Shown here one piece after another: positions 31,444 through 40,781 of a stretch of 64,000 nt of DNA (position 1 is the first letter of the stretch; the number at the start of each line of letters is the position of its first letter). A model generated the notes under the pieces. It searched no databases and was not told the origin of the DNA. It saw only the letters and a program-made list of their open reading frames with translations. The translations under genes and the position numbers were made by a program. Location: assembly GCA_963773945.1 (NCBI GenBank), contig CAVZDD010000005.1:558001-622000 (forward strand), given 5' to 3'. Source of the DNA: JAKIWV01 sp963773945 (GTDB lineage: Archaea; Thermoplasmatota; Thermoplasmata; Lutacidiplasmatales; UBA184).

Positions 31444-34274
31444 CGGGCCAGGGCCGGCAAAGACCGAAGCAAGGGTCGGAGGAACTCCGCCGTGTAAGAG
31501 CCCGGCGCCCGGGCGATCTCTTCCGGAGTGCCTTCCGCGACGAGGCGGCCGCCCTTGTCGCCGCCGTCGGGACCGAGGTCGATGACCCAGTCCGCGCACT
31601 TGAGTACGTCCAGATTGTGTTCGATGACGGCCACGGTGTTTCCCCCTTCACGCAGCCGGAACAACACCTCGAGCAGCCGACGCACATCCTCGAAGTGGAG
31701 GCCGGTCGTCGGCTCGTCGAGGAGGTACAGGGTCCGGCCCGTCGGCGGTTTTCCGAGCTCGAAGGCGATCTTGATCCGTTGGGCTTCGCCGCCAGAGAGC
31801 GTCGTCGAGCTCTGGCCGAGCTTGATGTAGCCTAGACCGACCTGCGAGAGGAGCGCCAGGCGCCCTTCAATCCGTCGGTGGTTCTCAAAGAAGATCCGGG
31901 CGTCGTCCACCGTCATGTCGAGCACGTCGGCGATGGTCTTCCCTTTGAAGCGGACTTGGAGGGTCTCCTGGTTGAACCGCTTTCCCCCGCACTCCTCGCA
32001 CACGACGTGCACCTCAGGGAGGAAGTGCATTTCGTACGAGAGGATCCCGTCGCCCTCGCAGGCTTCGCAGCGTCCACTCGCCACGTTGAAGCTGAAGCGG
32101 CCGGGACCGAAGCCTCGCACTTTGGATTCGGGGAGACTGGCGAACAGCTCCCGGATCGGCGTCATGAGACCGGTGTAGGTGGCCGGGTTACTTCGGGGGG
32201 TGCGTCCGATCGGGGACTGGTCAATGAGCAGCACACGGTCGATCTGGTCGATGCCGTCGATCGAGTCGTGCTTGCCGGGCGTCTCCCGTCCCAGCCCGAG
32301 GTGCCGGCGCACGGCTTTGTAGAGGATCTCCTGGAGCAGCGTCGACTTTCCGCTCCCCGAGACGCCCGAGAAGACCGTGAGCAGGCCCATCGGGATTCGG
32401 ACGTTGATCCCCTGTAGATTATTCTCGCGCGCGCCCCGGATCGTGAGCCAGCGGTGGGTCGGGAATCGCCGTCGTTCCGGGACTGGAATCGACCGTCGGC
32501 CGCTCAGGTACTCGGCGGTGAGGGACCGCGGGGCCTCCCCGATCTCCCCCGGCGGACCGGCGTACAGCACCTCGCCTCCCTGGTGGCCCGCGCCGGGTCC
32601 CAGGTCGACGAGCCAGTCGGAGGCGCGCATCGTCATTTCGTCGTGCTCCACGACGAGGAGCGTGTTGCCGAGGTCGCGGAGGGTCTTGAGGGTGGACAGC
32701 AAGCGCGCGTGGTCCCGGGGGTGCAGGCCGATGGAGGGTTCATCGAGGATGTACAGCACGCCGACGAGCCCCGAGCCGATCTGCGTGGCCAAGGCGATTC
32801 GTTCCGCTTCGCCGCCCGAGAGACTGGCGGAGGCCCGGTCGAGGGTGAGGTACGTGAGTCCCACATTATGGAGAAAGCCGAGTCGGGCCCGTATCTCCTT
32901 CACGACCTGGCCGACGATCGCCTCGTCCTTGTCCGAGAGTCCGAGCTCCTGGAAGAACAGAACGAGCGAGCTGACCGGTTGGCCCACGACTTGGGCGATG
33001 GATTGTCCGGAAACCGTGACCGCGAGGCTCGCCGGTTTGAGCCGTTTCCCGTGGCAGGAGCGACACGGGGTGAACGTCATGAAGTTGAGGTAGTACTCCT
33101 TCGCGCCCTCGCTCTTGGTTGTCTTCCACCGGCGCTCGACGGCGTGGACGAGGCCTTCCTTGAGCCACCCACCGCCCCACCAGTGGGAGCTCCAGTGCGA
33201 GGGCGGACCGCCGATCGACCGGTCGCCGCCGTACATGAGGGCCTTCCACCCCTTCTCGGAGAGGCGGGAAATGGGGTCTTCCGGGGCGTACTCGTAGAGG
33301 CGGCCGAATCGCTCGAGCGAATCGCTCTCGGGGGTGAGTCCCCAGACCGAGATCGCCTTGCCGATCGGCTTGTCCTTGTCGGGCACGATCAGGTCCGGGT
33401 CGGCATGCAGGGTCGCCCCGATGCCCGAACACTCCGTGCAGGCGCCGTACGGATTGTTGAAGGAGAACAACCGGGGAGTCAGTTCCTCGATAGAGAATCC
33501 GCACTTCGGGCACGCCCGCGAACTCGAGAAGCTCTCGCGGACCCCTTTGGGCCGTCGAATGACCACGAGGCCCTCGGCCAGTTCCCGAGCGAGGGTGATG
33601 CCCTCGGTGAGCCGGGTGGCTTCCGCATCGGAGGCCTTGAGCGAGTCGACCACGACCTCGATCGTATGCTTCTTGTTTTTCTCGAGGCGAATGGTCGTCC
33701 CCGGGAGCCGCACTTCGGCGCCGTCGATGACGAACCGGCGGTATCCCTGTTGCCGGAGTTTCTCGAGAACCTCCCGCTGTTCTCCCTTCTTTCCCCGGAC
33801 GACGGGCGCGAGGATATCCACGGTCTCGCCGGCTCCGCGGGACCGCACGGCGTCGACGATCTTGTCGATCGATTGAGGGGCGATCTCCTCTCCGTCGTTC
33901 GGGCAGTGGGGAACTCCCACCCGGGCGTACAGCAGTCGAAGGAAATCGTAGATCTCGGTAACGGTGCCGACTGTCGACCGGGGATTCCGGCTACCGGCGC
34001 GCTGCTCGATGGCGATCGCCGGTGAGAGGCCGTCGATCAGGTCCACGTCGGGTTTGTCCATCTGGCCCAGGAATTGGCGTGCATAGGCCGACAGGCTCTC
34101 GATGTACCGCCGTTGTCCCTCGGCGTACAGCGTATCGAAGGCCAGGGACGACTTTCCGGAGCCGCTGACGCCGGTGATCACGATGAACCGGTTCCGCGGA
34201 AGGTCCAATGAGACATTCTTCAGGTTGTGCTGGCGCGCGCCGCGTATCCGGATCGGGGAATCAGTACTGCCCAT
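31440..34274 (-). CDS. uvrA: excinuclease ABC subunit A
   Basis: Damage-recognition ATPase of nucleotide-excision repair; 944 residues, full length. Two ABC modules: Walker A ITGVSGSGKSSLAFDTLYAEG near residue 35 and FSGVSGSGKSTLLQEIL near residue 640, with signatures SLSGGEAERIALATQIGSGL and TLSGGEAQRIKIAFELGKP. Zinc sites are CPKCG...CTECSG and CRSCHG in the first half and CEACEG...CEECGG in the second. Forms an operon with uvrC. In archaea uvr genes are thought to come from bacteria; codon usage here is like its neighbours. Confidence 0.97.
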   Translation of the reverse strand: MGSTDSPIRIRGARQHNLKNVSLDLPRNRFIVITGVSGSGKSSLAFDTLYAEGQRRYIESLSAYARQFLGQMDKPDVDLIDGLSPAIAIEQRAGSRNPRSTVGTVTEIYDFLRLLYARVGVPHCPNDGEEIAPQSIDKIVDAVRSRGAGETVDILAPVVRGKKGEQREVLEKLRQQGYRRFVIDGAEVRLPGTTIRLEKNKKHTIEVVVDSLKASDAEATRLTEGITLARELAEGLVVIRRPKGVRESFSSSRACPKCGFSIEELTPRLFSFNNPYGACTECSGIGATLHADPDLIVPDKDKPIGKAISVWGLTPESDSLERFGRLYEYAPEDPISRLSEKGWKALMYGGDRSIGGPPSHWSSHWWGGGWLKEGLVHAVERRWKTTKSEGAKEYYLNFMTFTPCRSCHGKRLKPASLAVTVSGQSIAQVVGQPVSSLVLFFQELGLSDKDEAIVGQVVKEIRARLGFLHNVGLTYLTLDRASASLSGGEAERIALATQIGSGLVGVLYILDEPSIGLHPRDHARLLSTLKTLRDLGNTLLVVEHDEMTMRASDWLVDLGPGAGHQGGEVLYAGPPGEIGEAPRSLTAEYLSGRRSIPVPERRRFPTHRWLTIRGARENNLQGINVRIPMGLLTVFSGVSGSGKSTLLQEILYKAVRRHLGLGRETPGKHDSIDGIDQIDRVLLIDQSPIGRTPRSNPATYTGLMTPIRELFASLPESKVRGFGPGRFSFNVASGRCEACEGDGILSYEMHFLPEVHVVCEECGGKRFNQETLQVRFKGKTIADVLDMTVDDARIFFENHRRIEGRLALLSQVGLGYIKLGQSSTTLSGGEAQRIKIAFELGKPPTGRTLYLLDEPTTGLHFEDVRRLLEVLFRLREGGNTVAVIEHNLDVLKCADWVIDLGPDGGDKGGRLVAEGTPEEIARAPGSYTAEFLRPLLRSLPALAR

Positions 34275-34292
34275 GGAACTCTCCGTCGACCG

Positions 34293-35018
34293 TTACGCCG
34301 GGGGCAGCAACTCGCGTACGGTCGCTTCGAGCCGGTCGAGGACGTGGGCCTGGACCTGGAGTCCGAGCTCCGGGCTCGATGGGCCGGTGTCTCCGATCAC
34401 ACTCTCGGGCCATTCTTCGACGGTGGGGTCGCCGACGCGGAACCGCGAGTATCGATACTCCACCTTGGGCCGTTCGCTCCCGACGGATTCCGGCTTCATC
34501 GCGAGCACGCGCGAGGTCTCGAGCAACCCGCCGTGACCATCCGTCGCGGGGGAGAGTTTCCCTCGGAGTTCGTAGACGAAATCGTAGTCCGACAGCACGG
34601 CCACCCGGAGGGCGGGCACGGACCGAACGGCGGCATCGGCCCCTTCGCGCAAGGCCGCCATATGACCCTGGGCGGCGTGGCCGGAAAGTACCAGCACTCG
34701 ACGGAATCCCATGCGCGCCAGTTCTTCGAGCAGCTCGCGAATGAGCCGCGATAGCGTGTCGATCGACAGGCTCACCGTTCCGGGGAAGGGACGGGTCCCC
34801 ACGCAATTGCCGTAGGGGAGGGTGGGGGCGATCAGCGCCCCCACGCGCGGGGCGAGCGCCTCGGCGGTGGACTCGGCCTGGATCTGGTCGGCGCCTAGGG
34901 GGAGGTGGGGACCGTGCGCCTCCAGCGCGCCCACGGGTACGATGACGATCGGATTCTCGCGGACTCGCCGTTCGAGCGTGCGAGAATCGAGGTCTAGAAG
35001 ACGATGAGACAAGGGCAC
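34293..35018 (-). CDS. creatininase-family amidohydrolase (ArfB-like)
   Basis: 241 residues from GTG 35018, a leaderless start 25 bp from a TATA element. Metal-binding motifs of the family are kept: EAHGPHLPLGAD, a GH-containing LSGHAAQGHM in place of the usual NGHGGN, and DGHGGLLETSRVLA. In archaea this family includes ArfB, which removes the formyl group from the FAPy ribotide in riboflavin/F420 synthesis, and creatininases proper. Genome context does not decide. Located just upstream of uvrA on the same strand. Confidence 0.8.
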   Translation of the reverse strand: MPLSHRLLDLDSRTLERRVRENPIVIVPVGALEAHGPHLPLGADQIQAESTAEALAPRVGALIAPTLPYGNCVGTRPFPGTVSLSIDTLSRLIRELLEELARMGFRRVLVLSGHAAQGHMAALREGADAAVRSVPALRVAVLSDYDFVYELRGKLSPATDGHGGLLETSRVLAMKPESVGSERPKVEYRYSRFRVGDPTVEEWPESVIGDTGPSSPELGLQVQAHVLDRLEATVRELLPPA

Positions 35019-35038
35019 GGCGCTCCCAACGGGCCGGC

Positions 35039-35047
35039 GTATTTAGG
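35039..35047 (-). promoter_or_regulatory. TATA box of the creatininase-family gene
   Basis: Minus-strand CCTAAATAC is centred 25 bp before GTG 35018. Confidence 0.5.
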
Positions 35048-35126
35048 CGGGCAGTGGGCCGGAGGTCACCGGAGCCGTTGACCGGCTTGAAATGGGCCCG
35101 CGGCTTGGGGTTGGGTTTTTTCCCCT

Positions 35127-37643
35127 CTACGGCGGCGCAGGAGGTTCCACGACGGGGCCGGGCGACGCCGGTTCGGTCGATTTCGGGGTCGAGACCCTAC
35201 GTCGCCGGGGAGCGGCCTTGGCGGCCTTGGGGTTTGCCTCGGCGACAGGTACGGTCTGGAGTTCGGCGGCGGGCTCAGCCTTGGTCTCGGCTGCCGGTTT
35301 TCGGGCTCGGGGCCGGCGAGCGGGTTTCGTGGCTTTTGCCACCCCTTCGGCCTTCGCGGCCGGGGTGGCGGACTTGCGAGTTGGGCACGCGGGGTTGATG
35401 CAGAGTCGCCAGGGCCGTCGGCCCGCCTCGATGGCCGTTACGATCGGTGCCCGGCAGACGGGGCACGGGGCCTCCTCCGTATCGAGACGGCCCCGTTGGG
35501 GGAGCGGATAGGTGACCGTACATTTCGGGTAGCCGGTGCAGCCGACGAAACGCTTGCCGAACCGGGAGTATCGGACCGCCAACGGCGAACCACAGGTAGG
35601 GCAATTGCCCACCCGGAACGCCTTCTGGTGCTCGACACAGTCCGGGTTGATGCAGTAGTGTTGAGGCCGCTGGCCCCGGAACACGATCTTGACCCGAGGG
35701 GTCTGGCAGGCAGGACAGAGGAACTCGGGGGCCGGTTCGATGAAGCCGGCCGCCGGGAGCGAGTAGCTCACGGTGCAGGTGGCCGGGTTGTTGACGCATT
35801 GTACCCAGCGGCTTCCACGGGGGCTCCGTTGCATCCGGAGCGCCCCCCCGCACTTGGGACAGGGACCAACGAAATGTTGCCGGTCCATTGCCGTCGTCAG
35901 GGTCTTCTTGACCGCCGCCGCATTGACCGTGAGCGCGCCGTGGATCTCCCGCAGCATTTCCCGGGATTCCTCGAGGACCTCGGACTTTGCCTTTTTGGAT
36001 TCGGCCACGAGCTCCATGTCGGCCTCGAGCCGGTGGGTCATGTCCGGAAGCGTCACGAACGGCGCATGGGCCCGGAGGGCCTCGGTGACCGCCACTCCCG
36101 TGCTGGTGGGCTCAAGGTACCGCGCCTGCACGTAATGCCGGTCGAGGAGCTTCTGGAGAATGTCGTGCCGGGTGCTCTTGGTGCCCAGTCCGAGACGTTC
36201 CATCTCCTGGATGAGGGAGCCTTGCGAGAACCGACGGGGCGGTTGGGTCTTGTCCTCGGTGAGGCGAATGTCCTTGACGGGGACCATCTGATCGACGCGC
36301 AGGGCTGGCATGGCGCTCTCCTCAGGATGCTGATAGGGATACACCCGGTACCAGCCCGGGTCGAGGACCTTGTAGCCCTTCCCGTCGAATCCTTCGTCCC
36401 GGATGCGAACCTTCGTGGTGCGCGACCGGCCGATACAATCCGGTGACACCGTGGCGAGGAAACGTCGGACCACGAGTTCGTAGACCTTGGCGTGGTCGGG
36501 CTTCAGTTTCTTCGGGTCGACGACCCCGGTCGGATAGATCGGAGGGTGGTCGGTCGTCTCGGTTCGACCCCGAGTGGCCCGGAAGCTGGGCTGGGCGAGG
36601 ATGTAGGTGGCCTGCTCCCGGAACGGGCTCTCCAGGAACTTTTCGACCATGCCCCGCAGTCCGAGGCCGCGCGGGTACACTGTGTTGTCGGTCCGGGGGT
36701 AGCTGATCAAGCCCCGGGTGTACAGATCTTCGGCGACGCGCATGGCGCCGGACGCGCTGAGACCGAGTCGGGTGGCTTCGGAGACAAAGAGCGTGGTACT
36801 GAACGGCACCGGGGGCCGCCGTCGTACCTCTTCCTCCTTGAATTCCGCGACCTTGCCGTCGGTAGCGCCCTCGAGCGTCGCGAGGTGCTTCTTCGCCTCG
36901 GCCGCGTCGGCGAAGATCCCGTGCTCGTGTTGGAGCCGGAACTCTTCGCCGTCCGCCGTGCCGGTAGCCTCGAGCGTCCAGAACGGTTCGGGAACGAATT
37001 CCTTGATCTCCTGGTCTCGAGTGACGAGCAACGCCAACGTCGGCGTCTGGACCCGGCCGGCGGAAAGGAAACCGGAACCCCGCTGTCCGGCGGTCAGGGA
37101 CAGGTACCGGGTGAGCAACGCGCCCCAGACGAGGTCGATCTCCTGCCGCGACTCGGCGGCTTCGGCCAGGGCCTTGTCCACTTCATGGAGGTCGGAGAAG
37201 GCGCGCTCGATTTCCTCCCGAGTCAGGGCGCTGTACCGAGCCCGTTCGACCTGGATCGTCGGGTGGACCTTGCGCATGATCTCGAGGGCTTCCCAGCCGA
37301 TGAGCTCCCCCTCCCGGTCGAAGTCGGTGGCGATGATGACCCGGTCGAATTCTCGGACGATGGAGCGCATCGCTTCCACGATGCGGGGTTCTGAGATTTT
37401 CTTGAGGGGCGTGGTCTCCAGGAGTTGTGCAAGATTGGACAGGGACCATTGAGTGAATTCCTCCGGATAGTCGAGTTCGATGATGTGTCCGCTCAGACCC
37501 ATTACGGCGTACTCGCCGTCGGGTCGGTCGAACCGGAATAGCGCCACGCTGCCGGCTTTCCCCCGCTTCATCCGGCCGTCGGACAGCACGATGGCGATCC
37601 GGAGAGCCGTGTTGAACTTCTCCGCGATAATGAGCGTCTTCAC
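35127..37643 (-). CDS. topA: DNA topoisomerase I (type IA) with C-terminal zinc fingers
   Basis: Relaxes negatively supercoiled DNA by a single-strand break. 838 residues from GTG 37643; the ATG at 37673 overlaps the TATA element, so it is unlikely as start. Toprim domain at the N-terminus (LIIAEKFNTALRIA, ATDFDREGELIGWEA), the catalytic tyrosine in RGLISYPRTDNTVYP (about residue 310), and four Cys4 zinc ribbons from about residue 600 (CPKCGG, CPACQ, CPTCG, CPVCR). The last 80 residues are a Lys/Ala/Pro tail, as in several archaeal DNA-binding proteins. Confidence 0.95.
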   Translation of the reverse strand: MKTLIIAEKFNTALRIAIVLSDGRMKRGKAGSVALFRFDRPDGEYAVMGLSGHIIELDYPEEFTQWSLSNLAQLLETTPLKKISEPRIVEAMRSIVREFDRVIIATDFDREGELIGWEALEIMRKVHPTIQVERARYSALTREEIERAFSDLHEVDKALAEAAESRQEIDLVWGALLTRYLSLTAGQRGSGFLSAGRVQTPTLALLVTRDQEIKEFVPEPFWTLEATGTADGEEFRLQHEHGIFADAAEAKKHLATLEGATDGKVAEFKEEEVRRRPPVPFSTTLFVSEATRLGLSASGAMRVAEDLYTRGLISYPRTDNTVYPRGLGLRGMVEKFLESPFREQATYILAQPSFRATRGRTETTDHPPIYPTGVVDPKKLKPDHAKVYELVVRRFLATVSPDCIGRSRTTKVRIRDEGFDGKGYKVLDPGWYRVYPYQHPEESAMPALRVDQMVPVKDIRLTEDKTQPPRRFSQGSLIQEMERLGLGTKSTRHDILQKLLDRHYVQARYLEPTSTGVAVTEALRAHAPFVTLPDMTHRLEADMELVAESKKAKSEVLEESREMLREIHGALTVNAAAVKKTLTTAMDRQHFVGPCPKCGGALRMQRSPRGSRWVQCVNNPATCTVSYSLPAAGFIEPAPEFLCPACQTPRVKIVFRGQRPQHYCINPDCVEHQKAFRVGNCPTCGSPLAVRYSRFGKRFVGCTGYPKCTVTYPLPQRGRLDTEEAPCPVCRAPIVTAIEAGRRPWRLCINPACPTRKSATPAAKAEGVAKATKPARRPRARKPAAETKAEPAAELQTVPVAEANPKAAKAAPRRRRVSTPKSTEPASPGPVVEPPAPP

Positions 37644-37670
37644 GTATGCGCGGTATTGACGCCGAGCGGA

Positions 37671-37681
37671 CATAATAAAGC
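37671..37681 (-). promoter_or_regulatory. TATA box of topA
   Basis: Minus-strand GCTTTATTATG is centred about 33 bp before GTG 37643. Confidence 0.5.
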
Positions 37682-37801
37682 CTGACGGACCCGAAGGCTA
37701 CTTTTCCGTCAGAAAACGGCTCGAACGTGTACGCGCGCGCGTCCAGAGAGATGCGGCTCGGTCGCGACCTGCGACGGGCCGAACGTTCGGGTGGCTATCG
37801 A

Positions 37802-37810
37802 CTTAATAGC
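37802..37810 (+). promoter_or_regulatory. TATA box of tRNA-Phe
   Basis: CTTAATAGC lies 30-38 bp before the tRNA 5' end. Confidence 0.45.
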
Positions 37811-37839
37811 CCGCAGGATTCCGGCCGTTAGGCGAGGAC

Positions 37840-37912
37840 GCCGCGGTAACTCAGTTGGGAGAGTGCAAGACTGAAGATCTTGAAGTCGCTGGTTCAAGTC
37901 CGGCCCGCGGCA
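37840..37912 (+). tRNA. tRNA-Phe (anticodon GAA)
   Basis: A 73-nt cloverleaf: acceptor GCCGCGG/CCGCGGC, D-stem ACTC/GAGT, anticodon stem CAAGA/TCTTG with loop CTGAAGA (anticodon GAA), T-stem GCTGG/CCGGC with loop TTCAAGT, discriminator A. No intron; CCA not encoded. Confidence 0.95.
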
Positions 37913-38082
37913 CTCGCCGATCCCGGGTCCTAGAGCGACAGGAGCAGGAACCGCGTGTTCAGCACTCCAGTCGTTGTAGCTAAGGTCTCAACCCCGGGTC
38001 AATCCCGTCGGGTTCTTCTTCAGCGGCGGCCTCTCTCGTCAGGTCGAGGCGGTTATGCCGCCGGTAGGGAGGAGCGCTAGCG

Positions 38083-38709
38083 TTGAGTGAGCCGATATAC
38101 GATGAACGTTATTCTCGGCCGGGTTTGTACTGGGGAAGCAAGCCAACCGGACTGGCACGCGATGTCGTTCGCATAGCACGCTCACTTCCGCGCTCGCCCC
38201 GTAGATTGGTCGACCTGGGTTCCGGCGAGGGCCGAGACTCGATCTACTTTGCCCGGAGAGGCTTCCGGGTCTTGGGCGTGGATATCTCGAGTGTGGGAGT
38301 CCGAAAGGCGGAGCGCCGGGCGTCTCGGCTCGGAGTCAACGTTCGATTTCTAGTCGGAGACATTCGGAGCTACCGACTGAATCATCGAGCGGACGTGGTG
38401 TTTTGCTCGGGCGCCCTGAATAACCTCCCTCGTCGAATTCGGGCGAACCGATTTGAACACTTCAAAGCGAACACCGCGCCGGGGGGAATCAACGCAATGA
38501 ACGCCGACGTACCGAAACCGTATATCCCGCCCCAGACGACGAATCCATTTGCGTCTCCGTTCCGCTCGGGAGAGCTGCTGGGCTATTACTGGGATTGGCA
38601 GATCTTGGACGCGGGGCAGGTGGAGTTCATTTCCGACGCAAGCGGCGTTCCCCATCGGAAGGCGATGGACGTTGTTATTGCGCGGAAGCCCGCTCTCGGG
38701 TCGTATTGA
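38083..38709 (+). CDS. class I SAM-dependent methyltransferase
   Basis: 208 residues from TTG 38083. SAM-binding motif I is LVDLGSGEGRDSIYFARRG, motif II VLGVDISSVGV, and VRFLVGDIRSY follows, as in the TehB/thiopurine-methyltransferase-like group that acts on small, often toxic, nucleophiles. The C-terminal part after NAMNADVPKPYIPP is less typical. Codon use has more A/T than the neighbours, a mild hint of transfer. Isolated gene between tRNA-Phe and a membrane-protein gene. Confidence 0.8.
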   Translation: MSEPIYDERYSRPGLYWGSKPTGLARDVVRIARSLPRSPRRLVDLGSGEGRDSIYFARRGFRVLGVDISSVGVRKAERRASRLGVNVRFLVGDIRSYRLNHRADVVFCSGALNNLPRRIRANRFEHFKANTAPGGINAMNADVPKPYIPPQTTNPFASPFRSGELLGYYWDWQILDAGQVEFISDASGVPHRKAMDVVIARKPALGSY

Positions 38710-38807
38710 CTCCCCCTCCCCCTCGTTCAGCACGCCGGGCGGGTTTACGCTGCAAACTAGAACTACTGTGGAAAGCTGGCCCGCGGCATATTTTCCATTC
38801 GCCCAGC

Positions 38808-38816
38808 CTTTTTAGA
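38808..38816 (+). promoter_or_regulatory. TATA box of the 38898 membrane-protein gene
   Basis: CTTTTTAGA would place the transcript start near 38838, giving a structured leader of about 60 nt. Confidence 0.4.
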
Positions 38817-38825
38817 ATCCCTGCC

Positions 38826-38897
38826 CCGGAGGAGTCGGAACGGCTGAGCCTCTCTCCTCCGGAATGATTATCGACCTTCCCGGTGATTGGAAGGTCG
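38826..38897 (+). promoter_or_regulatory. two perfect hairpins before a start codon
   Basis: Stem 1: CCGGAGGAG (38826-38834) with CTCCTCCGG (38854-38862), 19-nt loop. Stem 2: CGACCTTCC (38872-38880) with GGAAGGTCG (38889-38897), 8-nt loop; its 3' arm is the Shine-Dalgarno-like GGAAGG and ends directly at ATG 38898. Stem 2 would hide the ribosome site, so translational control is plausible. If transcription starts near 38838 only stem 2 is in the RNA, and stem 1 would be an operator-like DNA repeat. Confidence 0.5.
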
Positions 38898-39677
38898 ATG
38901 CAGTGGCGACGCTCGAACAGGCAGGATTTCGCAGCCGCCTTGCTTCTCGTGGGAGCGGCGCTGTTGTTTTCCAGCCTCTTCCTAGGTTGGTACTCTACGA
39001 GCCTCGGAAGCGGCTCCAACTTCACAGCTGAGACCTTCTACCCCACAACGGTCCAGCTTTGGGGGTCACAGGGAGGCAGCGCCTACTCGGTGGCCGCTTC
39101 CTATGCTGCTATCGAACTTGGGAACACCGGGATGCTGTATCTTGCTGTGGCCGGCCTCGTTGTGGCCGGGGGATTGCTCGGCGTGACGACAGCGTACCTG
39201 ATGTGGCGGGGCGCCGACCGAACCCCCCGCCTGCTCGCCGTGAGGGGACTGAGGTGGCGGGGCTCAGACCGAACCCCCCGTGGGATCGTCCCGGTTTTGC
39301 TAGTTGTTACCCTTCTGCTCGCGCTGGCGGGGCCAGTCGCGGTGGCGTTCGCCCAACCCGGCGCCGTCTGCTCTGACTCGTTCTTCGAGTCTACTCCATT
39401 TTTCCTCGCGTATCCAAACAACACGAGCGGAGCCCGGCTCCCATGCGGATGGGACGTGGCGATGCAGATCGGTCAGACCTCCAGCTACTCTTTTGAAGGG
39501 GGCATTTCGCCCGGGCCGCAGTCATCCTTCTTCGGAACCAACAACGAGACCGGACAAGAACTCATCTGGGGCCCTTCAGAAGGCTGGTACATTTCGTTGG
39601 CAGGTACGGCCATCCTCATCACTGGAACTCTGGTCTACCTCAGACGTGAGCACGCCCCCGCTTCGGATCCCCCTTAG
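38898..39677 (+). CDS. four-TM membrane protein of unknown function
   Basis: 259 residues from ATG 38898 (preceded by GGAAGG); a GTG at 38883 lies in the hairpin loop and is less likely. Helices at about residues 10-33, 76-101, 123-145 and 225-248; the first extracytoplasmic loop and the long third loop are Ser/Thr/Gly/Asn-rich with two cysteines (CSDSF and CGW). A short internal duplication (MWRGADRTPR and RWRGSDRTPR) sits in the cytoplasmic loop. No family recognised. Confidence 0.65.
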   Translation: MQWRRSNRQDFAAALLLVGAALLFSSLFLGWYSTSLGSGSNFTAETFYPTTVQLWGSQGGSAYSVAASYAAIELGNTGMLYLAVAGLVVAGGLLGVTTAYLMWRGADRTPRLLAVRGLRWRGSDRTPRGIVPVLLVVTLLLALAGPVAVAFAQPGAVCSDSFFESTPFFLAYPNNTSGARLPCGWDVAMQIGQTSSYSFEGGISPGPQSSFFGTNNETGQELIWGPSEGWYISLAGTAILITGTLVYLRREHAPASDPP

Positions 39678-39745
39678 GGGATTAACGGGGCGTTTCGGGA
39701 CCTCTCTGGGGATTATTTTGAGGTCGAAAACTCTCGCTGGTCCAC

Positions 39746-40781
39746 ATGACTCCCCGCAGACGGGTCGCCTTGCCGAAGAATGATGGTCGAATCGGCGGCC
39801 GCACGATCGATTGGCTTCTGGAGGACAGCCAACCCTCGATTCGGTATCGCACCCTCACCGAATTGCAAGGTCGCTCTGAAAACGACCCCCAGGTTAGGAA
39901 GGCCAAGCGAGGGATTCTCAACCACGGGTGGGCCGCCGAGATTCTCGCGAAACGGACCCCCGGGGGGCTGGGCCGACACGGGCAGTCAGTACCGTCCCAA
40001 GTACATCTCGACCAACTGGATGATGATCGTCCTCTCGGACCTTGGCCTCACGCGGTCGACTCCGGTGATCGCCGAACTTTGCGAGTTTTGGATGAAGGGG
40101 TTCGCGGCAAAGGGTGGCGCCCTGGGCGGAAATTCGAGTGGGAATCCACATTACTGCGTGGCGGCCAACATGGCCCGAGCCCTGATTCGGCTCGGGTACG
40201 CGGACGATCCCCGAGTTCGACGGACCCTCGATTGGCTGGTGGAGGTTGCCGACCCGAAGGGCGGATGGTCTTGCTTTGGCCTTGGGAGGAACCTGGATTC
40301 TTGGGAGGCCCTGAGTGCCTTCGCCATCTATCCCCGAACGAAGTGGACGGCGAGCATGCAAACGTGTATAGACCGAGGGGCCGAATTCTATCTTAAACGG
40401 GAACTTCACCAGCAGGGGGAGCGCTACGCTCCGTGGTACCGCTTTCACTACCCCATTCACTACTACTACGACCTGCTCGTGGGTCTCGATTTCATGACCC
40501 GGCTCGGTTACGCCGGGGACCCCCGGCTGGACTACGCCCTCAAGTTTCTGCGCTCCCGCCGCCGCCACGACGGTTCCTGGAATCTCGACGCCGTACACCC
40601 CGACGCCGAGGGAGCCGTGGGAGCCTGGTTCGCCACCCACCCCGGAAAACGGCCCACCCCCTTCGCGCTCGAAGTAGTAGGCCGACCGAGTAAGATGGTC
40701 ACCCTGACCGCGCTCCGAGTACTCGCGGCGAACGAACGCGCCCCGGTCCATGAGCAAGAGACATTCTTTTCTGAGCCATGA
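39746..40781 (+). CDS. squalene-cyclase/prenyltransferase-repeat protein, frameshifted
   Basis: Alpha-alpha toroid protein of the terpenoid-cyclase-like group. From ATG 39746: IDWLLEDSQPSIRYRTLTELQG, then at about 39962 the frame is broken by a G6 run; with five G the sequence joins TPGGWADTG to SQYRPKYISTNWMMIVLSDLG and continues intact to 40781 (DGSWNLDAVHP, a QW-like repeat). About 345 residues after repair. No DxDD-type cyclase acid motif is visible, so catalysis is uncertain. Its end overlaps the GNAT start by 4 bp. Confidence 0.7.

Noticed and set aside
38083..39677. Methyltransferase and neighbouring membrane gene as a restriction or defence island
   Set aside because: The methyltransferase is of the small-molecule type with no DNA-methylase motif, and no nuclease or other defence gene is nearby.
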